NCBI GenBank assembly: GCA_934162685.1
Contig: CAKPJO010000030.1
Location: 1 to 12,478, forward strand
DNA length: 12,478 nt
Origin: an uncultured Bacilli bacterium
GTDB taxonomy: Bacteria; Bacillota_I; Bacilli_A; RFN20; CAG-826
Reading direction: 5' to 3'
Shown: positions 6,886 to 12,478 of the stretch, piece by piece
How positions within the stretch are numbered: the stretch's first letter is position 1
How the letters are laid out: every line of letters starts with the position of its first letter
Made by a program: the position numbers and the translations under genes
Notes under the pieces: model-generated
Databases searched by the model: none
What the model saw: the letters and a program-made list of their open reading frames with translations, nothing else
What the model was told of the DNA's origin: nothing

Positions 6886-6905
6886 TAAATTATTGCAATC
6901 CGCAG
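6863..6905 (+). other. Inverted repeat across the mgsA stop codon
   Basis: CTGCGGATT (6863-6871) is exactly complementary to AATCCGCAG (6897-6905). The AT-rich interior, including the stop at 6883-6885, can pair further (AATAAT/ATTATT). No T tract follows, so it is not an ordinary terminator. It could stabilise the mRNA end or mark a processing point before the tRNA. A smaller hairpin, GTGATT/AATCAC, follows at about 6912-6929. Confidence 0.5.
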
Positions 6906-6931
6906 GGATTAGTGATTAAATATAATCACAT

Positions 6932-7006
6932 GGTCCCATCGTCAAGTGGTTAAGACACAGCCCTCTCAAGGCTGGCTCGCGGGTTCGATCCCCGCTGGGA
7001 CTACCA
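6932..7006 (+). tRNA. tRNA-Glu (anticodon CTC)
   Basis: The cloverleaf is complete. The acceptor is GGTCCCA/TGGGACT (first pair G-U), the D-stem GTC/GAC, and the anticodon stem CAGCC/GGCTG with loop CTCTCAA (anticodon CTC at 6965-6967, reading GAG). The T-stem is GCGGG/CCCGC with loop TTCGATC, then discriminator A7003 and encoded CCA. The D-arm resembles other Bacillota tRNA-Glu. A perfect TATAAT at 6921-6926 is too close to the tRNA for a normal leader and lacks a well-placed -35, so read-through from mgsA is possible. The CUC isoacceptor is notable in an A+T-rich genome, where GAA dominates and the UUC tRNA reads both codons. Confidence 0.95.
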
Positions 7007-7019
7007 ATTTGAACTAATT

Positions 7020-7044
7020 CGATGCAAATTTGCATCGTTTTTTT
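7020..7044 (+). terminator. Terminator of tRNA-Glu (and possibly mgsA)
   Basis: A perfect 18-bp palindrome, CGATGCAAATTTGCATCG (7020-7037), forms a 7-bp stem with a 4-base loop and runs into seven T. It starts 13 bases after the tRNA CCA. Confidence 0.9.
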
Positions 7045-7063
7045 ATTTTTTGTATATAAATTT

Positions 7064-7118
7064 GAACTTTAAAGTTCGATTTTTGTATCTAGAAAAAGAT
7101 TATTTATTGTAGTACAAT
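7064..7118 (+). promoter_or_regulatory. Upstream region of the lipoprotein gene: palindrome and possible -10
   Basis: A 14-bp perfect palindrome, GAACTTTAAAGTTC (7064-7077), followed by GATTTTT, could be an operator or a weak second terminator. TACAAT (7113-7118) is a plausible -10 about 30 bases before the lipoprotein ATG. No well-spaced -35 is seen: TTGTAT at 7083 is 24 bp away. Confidence 0.3.
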
Positions 7119-7148
7119 AAATTCACATACAAAGTGAGTGATATTCAA

Positions 7149-8477
7149 ATGAAAAAACAACATTTATTTATTGCTTTAGGTCTACTAGTATTAAGTTCTT
7201 GTAATAACACCAATACTCCTTCTAATGGATCTGAATCTAATAATTCTACCAGCCAATTGCCTAGCATTATTGATTCTAGTAGCCCAAGCACTTCAAATTC
7301 TTCAAATAATTCAATAAGCACATCTCCTTCAACATCTAATGATTCGAGTTCTTCTACCACTGCTCCAAGCCCAGCAATAAAAATAGTCAAATCTATAAAA
7401 GACATTTTTACTTTAGGAGAAAATGTAAAAGAAAATGAAATTGGTGATTTAGTCCAATTTGAAGCAACATATTTACGCGGAATAGCAATGACCCGTTCTA
7501 GTGAAGATTTAATGCTTTTTGCCGATGAAGAGTCTTACATTTATTTAAGACTTCCTTATGCCAAATATACTGGTTATTTAGCAAATCGTTATGTAATGCA
7601 AGAATATCAAGTAACCGCAAATATAACAAAAGTTAATAATCAAATTGAGCTTACTCTTAACGATTCTTTAACCACACAAGAAAGTGTTATTAATTTATCT
7701 TCATCTACTTCTTATAACCAAGAACAAGTTAGTGAAGTTAAAAGTGCATTAAGGGAATTAATAGAAGATTTTAATGCAATTCCACTAAATAATAAAAAAT
7801 ACGGATCCGGAAAAATTGTAACAGTTACTGGTCAAGTAATCGCTACTGAATATAAAGACGCCAACAAAAAATGTGTAATTTATGACGGAACAAATATTGT
7901 TACAATAATAAATTCAAGTAAAATTGTTGGGCAATATGATATAGGCACTACTATTGAAGTAACTGGAATACTTAATATGGAAGTATCTTGTCCCGCAATA
8001 TTAATGCTATCTAGCAAAGTAAAAGCAGATGTTAGTAAAGATTTAAATATGACTAATTATGAAGAAGTAAAACCAAGTTACTTTAAGCAATGGAATTTAA
8101 CTTCTGATAACATGAAAACTCCAAGTGTAAATAATTTCATGAAATTATATAAAACCACTGGTTATATAACTGATGATAAAGATCGCACTAATGCATATTA
8201 TATTGGCGCTGTTGATAGCGCTTCTGATAAATTAAGCGATGTTGGTATTAAAACTTCTATTGGGGGATTTTATTTAATGAATCACTTAAATATTAGTGAC
8301 CGTGACTTCTCTTATTCTGGTTTTTATGGATTCTATGATAAAGTTGAACCTGTAACGTTTTACTTCACATTATTTGGATTTGATACGCAAAATCATGCTT
8401 GGAAATGTTTCCCGGTTGTAAATTATGAAGCAAATCCTGATAATCCGAATTCTAAAATTGAATATGTTGTAAAATAG
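7149..8477 (+). CDS. Surface lipoprotein with three OB-fold-like regions, 442 aa
   Basis: The N terminus MKKQHLFIALGLLVLSSC is a type II signal peptide with lipobox LSSC, so mature Cys18 should be lipidated and the protein held on the outer face of the membrane. Residues 19-76 are a tether made almost wholly of Ser, Thr, Asn, Pro and Gly. Three beta-rich regions follow, at about 98-172, 221-290 and 329-423. The second (GKIVTVTGQVIA, then IYDGTNIVTI, then IGTTIEVTGIL) has the strand order of an OB fold, and the first (GDLVQFEATYLR, YQVTANIT) is similar. Function and ligand are unknown. ATG 7149 was preferred to GTG 7134 because it gives a compact signal peptide and leaves AAAGTGAGTG as a weak ribosome binding site 8 bases upstream. 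The TAG stop lies in the stem of the following terminator. Confidence 0.88.
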   Translation: MKKQHLFIALGLLVLSSCNNTNTPSNGSESNNSTSQLPSIIDSSSPSTSNSSNNSISTSPSTSNDSSSSTTAPSPAIKIVKSIKDIFTLGENVKENEIGDLVQFEATYLRGIAMTRSSEDLMLFADEESYIYLRLPYAKYTGYLANRYVMQEYQVTANITKVNNQIELTLNDSLTTQESVINLSSSTSYNQEQVSEVKSALRELIEDFNAIPLNNKKYGSGKIVTVTGQVIATEYKDANKKCVIYDGTNIVTIINSSKIVGQYDIGTTIEVTGILNMEVSCPAILMLSSKVKADVSKDLNMTNYEEVKPSYFKQWNLTSDNMKTPSVNNFMKLYKTTGYITDDKDRTNAYYIGAVDSASDKLSDVGIKTSIGGFYLMNHLNISDRDFSYSGFYGFYDKVEPVTFYFTLFGFDTQNHAWKCFPVVNYEANPDNPNSKIEYVVK

Positions 8478-8500
8478 ATGGCAAATGTCATCTATTTTTT
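8471..8500. terminator. Bidirectional terminator between lipoprotein and Nudix genes
   Basis: AAATAGATG (8472-8480) pairs with CATCTATTT (8489-8497). A T run follows on the plus strand (8495-8500) and A471-474 give a shorter T run on the minus strand (8474-8471). The stem contains the lipoprotein stop (8475-8477) and ends at the Nudix stop (8501-8499), so both converging genes share it. Confidence 0.8.
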
Positions 8501-9116
8501 ATTCTATAATTACTTTCCAATTATCATCTTCATAAGCTTTAAAGCACATTAATATTTGTTCTTTTGTAACTTTTTCTAAAGCAAGATTATTTGGCAATTC
8601 ATTATAAGCAAAATATTTGAATCCGCTAGTCTCAATATTATCTATAAAATCACCATCATTTACGCTACATAATATAAACGATTTCATAACTCCATAAATA
8701 TAATTAGTAACATTGTGATTGCGCCAATCTTCAATCGCCACCAATTTAATAATAGAAGCATCTAATCCTGTTTCTTCTTTTATTTCTTTAAGAGTATTAG
8801 AAACTATTGATTGATCTTCATCACACCATCCACCTGGTAAAGACCATGTATCGTTATTTTCATGTACTAATAGAATTTTATTATTTTTTATTATCGCTGC
8901 TCTAGTATCAATTTTAGGAGTTCTATATCCTGACTCATTACAAAATACTTTAACAATTTTTTCATTATTCATATCAAGTTTAGTTTCAAGCATTTGAGTA
9001 GCAACTTCTTCTAATTGTTGATATCTTTCTTTATCATAAGGATCTTTAGTGTAAGCTAAACCAATTTGTGAGATGCTTTTAATCTTCATTGCCCAATCTA
9101 ATATTTTGTCATTCAT
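8499..9116 (-). CDS. Nudix hydrolase with N-terminal Nudix_N domain, YjhB-like, 205 aa
   Basis: This is a cytoplasmic hydrolase of nucleoside-diphosphate-linked compounds; ADP-ribose-like substrates are annotated for relatives, but the substrate here is unknown. Residues 1-60 match the helical Nudix_N domain (WAMKIKSISQIGL, YTKDPYDKERY), and the Nudix fold begins at about 68. The Nudix box runs from Gly96 to Leu118: Gln102 stands where the consensus has Glu and Lys110 where it has Arg, while the metal-binding core E111, E114, E115 (KEIKEETGL) is kept. The start at 9116 was chosen because AGGAGC lies about 9 bases upstream. An in-frame ATG at 9146 falls inside the -10 box, lacks a ribosome binding site and would add 10 residues before the family's usual N terminus. 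It has its own promoter and shares a terminator with the lipoprotein gene. Confidence 0.93.
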   Translation of the reverse strand: MNDKILDWAMKIKSISQIGLAYTKDPYDKERYQQLEEVATQMLETKLDMNNEKIVKVFCNESGYRTPKIDTRAAIIKNNKILLVHENNDTWSLPGGWCDEDQSIVSNTLKEIKEETGLDASIIKLVAIEDWRNHNVTNYIYGVMKSFILCSVNDGDFIDNIETSGFKYFAYNELPNNLALEKVTKEQILMCFKAYEDDNWKVIIE

Positions 9117-9144
9117 AAAGGTAGTGCTCCTATCAATCAATATC

Positions 9145-9174
9145 ATAATACCATTTTAAATAATTTATAGTCAA
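9145..9174 (-). promoter_or_regulatory. Promoter of the Nudix hydrolase gene
   Basis: On the minus strand TTGACT (9174-9169), an 18-bp spacer, and TATTAT (9150-9145) preceded by TGG give near-consensus -35 and extended -10 boxes. The predicted start is at about 9138, upstream of the ribosome binding site. The two Ts that begin the -35 box are the end of the ABC-transporter terminator T tract. Confidence 0.75.
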
Positions 9175-9198
9175 AAAAAGGAGACAATTAAGTCTCCT
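9173..9198 (-). terminator. Terminator of the ABC exporter operon
   Basis: On the minus strand AGGAGAC (9198-9192) pairs with GTCTCCT (9185-9179) across a 6-base loop, followed by seven T (9179-9173). It begins 10 bases after the stop of the downstream ABC gene. Confidence 0.9.
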
Positions 9199-9207
9199 CG
9201 CGTTATT

Positions 9208-11136
9208 TTATTCTAATTCAAACATTCCAGTATATAATTGATAATATTTGCCTTTTTGTTTAATTAAATCATCATGGCTACCACGTTCGATAATACGTCC
9301 GTGTTCAAGAACCATAATTGCATCAGCGTTTTGAATAGTGGATAAACGGTGAGCAATAACAAATACTGTTCTACCTTCCATCAATTTATCAGTACCAGCT
9401 TGTACCAACTTTTCAGTACGAGTATCAATACTTGATGTCGCTTCATCAAGAATCATAACTGGTGCATCCGCAACTGCGGCTCTAGCAATAGATAGTAATT
9501 GACGTTGTCCTTGTGATAAGTTAGAACCATCACCTTTTAACATTGTATTAAATCCTTGTGGTAAACGCATAATGAAGTCATAGGCATTAGCGATTTTTGC
9601 AGCTTCATAAACTTCTTCATCAGTGGCGTCTAATCGTCCATAACGGATATTATCCATAACTGTTCCTGTGAATAAGTTTGTTTCTTGTAATACAATACCT
9701 AAAGATTTTCTTAAATCATCTTTTTTGATTTTATTAATATTTATTCCATCATATCTAATCTTGCCATCAGCGATATCATAGAAGCGATTTAATAAGTTTG
9801 TAATTGTTGTTTTACCAGCGCCAGTTGCGCCAACAAGCGCAATTTTTTGACCTGGATGAGCATAAATTGAAACGTCATGAAGAACAATTTTATCTGGATT
9901 ATATCCAAAGTCAACTTGATCTAAGATAATATCACCTTTTAATTCAGTATAAGTAGTTGTTCCATCACCATGAGGATGTTTCCAAGCATAGTATCTAGTT
10001 CTTTCATTAGTCTCTTCAAAACTTCCATCCTTATTATATTTAATATGGACTAAAGTAACATAACCATCATCTACTTCACTTGGTTCATCAATTAAATCAA
10101 ATACACGTGAAGCACCAGCCATACCCATAACAATAAAGGTAATTTGTTGTGCAAAATTATTGATGTTATTAGTAAACATTCTTGACATCATTAGGAATTG
10201 AACAATGATACCAATAATTTCTTCTTGAGGTGTCACTTCAAATAAAATGTTATAATTTGGGAAAGTATTAGGGAAAGCAATAAGAGCCGCACCTGCAATA
10301 CCCAATAAAGCATATAAGATATTACCGATATTGCCCATAATTGGTCCAACAATATTGCCACTAATATTGCCAACTGTAGATACTTTACATAATTCTTCAT
10401 TTAATTTATCAAAGTCTTCTATTGATTTTTCTTCATGACTAAATACTTTAATAACTTTCAATCCATTAATAGATTCTTCAATTGATCCTTCAACTGTTCC
10501 TAAGGCTTTTTGTTGTTTAACGAAGAATTTAGCGGATTTACCACCAATTCTTTTAGCGTTAATAAACATAAATATTGAGCCAAGTAAAACAATTAAGGTT
10601 AACCATAGTGAGTTATATAGCATAATTGCGAGTAAAGCAATAACTGTTACAACTGTTTGAAACAAATTCGGCAAAGATTGGCTTATTAATTGGCGAATTG
10701 TATCAGTATCATTTGTATAAATAGACATGATATCACCATGAGCGTGAGTATCAAAATATTTGATTGGTAATGTTTCCATGTGGTCAAACATCGTTTTACG
10801 TAAATCATTTTGGAATTTTTGAGTAACTATAGCCATCGTATAGTTCCAAGCAAATGAGGCAAGTAATCCCGCAGCATAGAAAATAGCCATGATAATTAAG
10901 ATGCTAACTATTTGTGGCCAAAATTCGCTAAATGGAGTTCCACTTTTTAAATTAATAGAAATAGTATTAGTAATATTCTTTACAAATATTGAAGATGTAA
11001 AGTTACTAACTGCAGCAATAACGATACAAAACATTGAAAATATCAACTTACCTGGATAACGTTTAAATAACATTTTTAATAATCTTGCCATTGTGCCTTT
11101 TTTAGCTTTAGGCTTTTTATTCATAACTTGTTCCAT
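9208..11136 (-). CDS. ABC exporter half-transporter, catalytically complete subunit, 642 aa
   Basis: This is a membrane-fused ATPase forming one half of a heterodimeric exporter of the LmrCD/BmrCD/TM287-288 kind; the substrate is unknown. A Lys-rich N terminus is followed by a type IV transmembrane domain (helices at about 32-52, 75-100, 156-172, 176-193, 268-288 and 305-335). The ATPase domain runs from about 400 to the end: Walker A at 436-444 (GATGAGKTT), Q-loop Gln484, signature LSQGQ at 540-544, Walker B with catalytic Glu565 (MILDEATSS), and H-loop His596. The signature has Gln for the first Gly of LSGGQ, which suits a subunit whose signature faces the degenerate site. Residues about 358-400 form an extra segment between the two domains, rich in Thr, Glu and aromatic residues. 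ATG shares one base with the upstream TAA, and GGGGG lies 9 bases upstream. Confidence 0.95.
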   Translation of the reverse strand: MEQVMNKKPKAKKGTMARLLKMLFKRYPGKLIFSMFCIVIAAVSNFTSSIFVKNITNTISINLKSGTPFSEFWPQIVSILIIMAIFYAAGLLASFAWNYTMAIVTQKFQNDLRKTMFDHMETLPIKYFDTHAHGDIMSIYTNDTDTIRQLISQSLPNLFQTVVTVIALLAIMLYNSLWLTLIVLLGSIFMFINAKRIGGKSAKFFVKQQKALGTVEGSIEESINGLKVIKVFSHEEKSIEDFDKLNEELCKVSTVGNISGNIVGPIMGNIGNILYALLGIAGAALIAFPNTFPNYNILFEVTPQEEIIGIIVQFLMMSRMFTNNINNFAQQITFIVMGMAGASRVFDLIDEPSEVDDGYVTLVHIKYNKDGSFEETNERTRYYAWKHPHGDGTTTYTELKGDIILDQVDFGYNPDKIVLHDVSIYAHPGQKIALVGATGAGKTTITNLLNRFYDIADGKIRYDGININKIKKDDLRKSLGIVLQETNLFTGTVMDNIRYGRLDATDEEVYEAAKIANAYDFIMRLPQGFNTMLKGDGSNLSQGQRQLLSIARAAVADAPVMILDEATSSIDTRTEKLVQAGTDKLMEGRTVFVIAHRLSTIQNADAIMVLEHGRIIERGSHDDLIKQKGKYYQLYTGMFELE

Positions 11137-12478
11137 TATTCATTACCCCCTGTTCTATTTTGTGTATAGTATACTTCTTGATAAATTTTATTAGTTTTTA
11201 ATAATTCTTCATGAGTACCGATTTGATCAATTTTACCATCATTAAGAACAATGATTTGATCAGCATCTTCAATTGAAGAAATTCTTTGAGCAATAACAAT
11301 CTTCGTTGTATTAGGAATTTCATTTCTTAATCCAATACGAATTAATTTGTCCGTTTTTGTATCAACCGCAGAAGTTGAGTCATCAAGTATTAAAATTTTA
11401 GGATGCTTTAATATTGCTCTTGCAATACATAATCTTTGTTTTTGCCCACCTGATACGTTTGTACCGCCTTGCTCAATATGTGTGTTATATCCATCTGGGA
11501 ATGATTTTACAAAATCATCAGCCTGCGCAATTTGACTGGCTTTTATAATTTCATCCATTGGAGCATTTAAGTCACCCCAACGAAGGTTATCTTCAATTGT
11601 TCCTGAGAACAACACATTTTTTTGTAATACTACAGCGACATTATTACGAAGAGTTTCTAAGTCATATGATTTAACATCTTCTCCGCCTACTAATAATTCA
11701 CCATCACTAATATCATATAGTCTAGAAATAAGATTTACGAGGGATGTCTTACCAGAACCCGTCGAGCCAATAATACCAATGAATTGTCCACTTTTAATAT
11801 TCAAATTAATATTCGATAATGTATTTTTTTCGGCTTCTTTTTTGTATTTAAAGTTTACATTTTTAAATACAACTGATCCATCTTTAAGCTCATATAATGG
11901 ATTTTCTGGATTTTTGATTGTTGGTTCTTCCTCTAATACTTCTGCGATACGATCAACACATTCAAGCGCTAAAGCAAGCATAACAAATACAAAAGAAATC
12001 ATCATTAAAGACATTAATATTTGTACGCCATAAGTTAATAATGCCGATAATTGACCAACAGACAACACATTGTAATGGTTAGGGTCAAAATTATCGATGT
12101 TATTTGTATAAATTAAGTAAGCACCGATTGAACAAACTAACATATTTGAAGCATGAATTGCAAAGTTCATAATTGGTCCATTAAACGCTAATATTTTTTC
12201 AGCCTTTACGAATTCAATAGTGATATCATCACTTGTTTTATTAAATTTCTTTTGTTCAAAATCTTCACGGACATAAGATTTAACAACTCTAATACCAGAA
12301 ACGTTTTCTTGTACTGATTCATTTAAAGCATCATAACGTTTAAATACTCTTTGGAATATTGGCATTGCCTTTTTAATAATAAGAAATAATCCAAAAGCAA
12401 TAAGCGGCATAATTACAACAAATATAAATGCCATATAGCCACCACTAACGAAAGCCATAATCATTGAGAATATCATCA
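11136..12478 (-). CDS. ABC exporter half-transporter with degenerate ATPase site, partial (N terminus beyond window)
   Basis: This is the upstream partner of the exporter. The reading frame continues past the window edge. The 446 residues counted from the first internal Met lack roughly 130 residues (probably the first one or two membrane helices) of the usual 570-580. Membrane helices are seen at about 2-35, 105-125 and 145-172. The ATPase domain has Walker A at 237-245 (GSTGSGKTS), Q-loop Gln285 and signature VSGGQ at 341-345. Walker B ends LILDD, with Asp366 in place of the catalytic Glu, and Gln397 (VIAQRIS) replaces the H-loop His. The same pair of changes defines the degenerate site of TM287 in TM287/288. 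So one site of the heterodimer is expected to hydrolyse ATP and the other mainly to bind it. The one-base overlap with the next gene implies coupled translation and balanced subunit amounts. Confidence 0.95.
   Translation of the reverse strand, partial: MIFSMIMAFVSGGYMAFIFVVIMPLIAFGLFLIIKKAMPIFQRVFKRYDALNESVQENVSGIRVVKSYVREDFEQKKFNKTSDDITIEFVKAEKILAFNGPIMNFAIHASNMLVCSIGAYLIYTNNIDNFDPNHYNVLSVGQLSALLTYGVQILMSLMMISFVFVMLALALECVDRIAEVLEEEPTIKNPENPLYELKDGSVVFKNVNFKYKKEAEKNTLSNINLNIKSGQFIGIIGSTGSGKTSLVNLISRLYDISDGELLVGGEDVKSYDLETLRNNVAVVLQKNVLFSGTIEDNLRWGDLNAPMDEIIKASQIAQADDFVKSFPDGYNTHIEQGGTNVSGGQKQRLCIARAILKHPKILILDDSTSAVDTKTDKLIRIGLRNEIPNTTKIVIAQRISSIEDADQIIVLNDGKIDQIGTHEELLKTNKIYQEVYYTQNRTGGNE

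Noticed and set aside
9117..9146. ATG at 9146 as the Nudix start
   Set aside because: It lies inside the -10 box, has no ribosome binding site, and adds residues before the family's normal N terminus.
1..12478. UGA-as-tryptophan (Mollicutes) code
   Set aside because: Tryptophans are encoded by TGG and all genes are full length in the standard code. Absence of TGA stops among eight genes is suggestive only of stop preference.

Overview
The window reads as a chromosomal segment of a low-GC, single-membrane Bacillota. It is probably an uncultured gut-type lineage of Bacilli related to Mollicutes (RF39-like), but that placement is inference. The evidence is strong A+T richness, AGGAGG-type ribosome binding sites, tRNAs with encoded CCA, an N-terminal lipobox protein, and the gene families present. 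All eight coding sequences read through in the standard code. Tryptophan is TGG, stops are seven TAA and one TAG, and nothing suggests UGA recoding.

Layout. Positions 1-362 hold a minus-strand tRNA-Gly(GCC) with its own promoter and terminator, divergent from gltX (363-2027, +), a 554-residue glutamyl-tRNA synthetase with a long N-terminal extension. Converging terminators (2046-2134) separate gltX from a two-gene minus-strand operon (6182 down to 2158). That operon encodes a 332-residue single-pass membrane protein followed, by translational coupling, by a 1007-residue exported protein. I do not recognise either protein. The large one is built from four diverged copies of a module of about 220-270 residues. 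A 340-bp divergent control region (6183-6522), unusually dense in short inverted repeats, lies between this operon and mgsA (6523-6885, +), methylglyoxal synthase. mgsA is followed by tRNA-Glu(CUC) and a strong terminator.

Next is a 442-residue lipoprotein (7149-8477, +) with a Ser/Thr/Asn/Pro-rich tether and three beta-rich regions resembling OB folds. A bidirectional terminator separates it from a minus-strand Nudix hydrolase of the Nudix_N/YjhB type. The right end carries two overlapping minus-strand genes for a heterodimeric ABC exporter. The upstream half-transporter (cut by the window edge) has a degenerate ATPase site, with Asp for the catalytic Glu and Gln for the H-loop His. The downstream half carries the competent site.

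The genes do not form one pathway. Housekeeping functions (GluRS, tRNA-Gly, tRNA-Glu, methylglyoxal bypass, Nudix clean-up) are interleaved with cell-surface functions (membrane/exported pair, lipoprotein, exporter). The best candidates for undescribed biology are the coupled membrane/four-module surface protein pair and the palindrome-rich leader in front of it. No mobile element, CRISPR array, phage gene or rRNA was seen.
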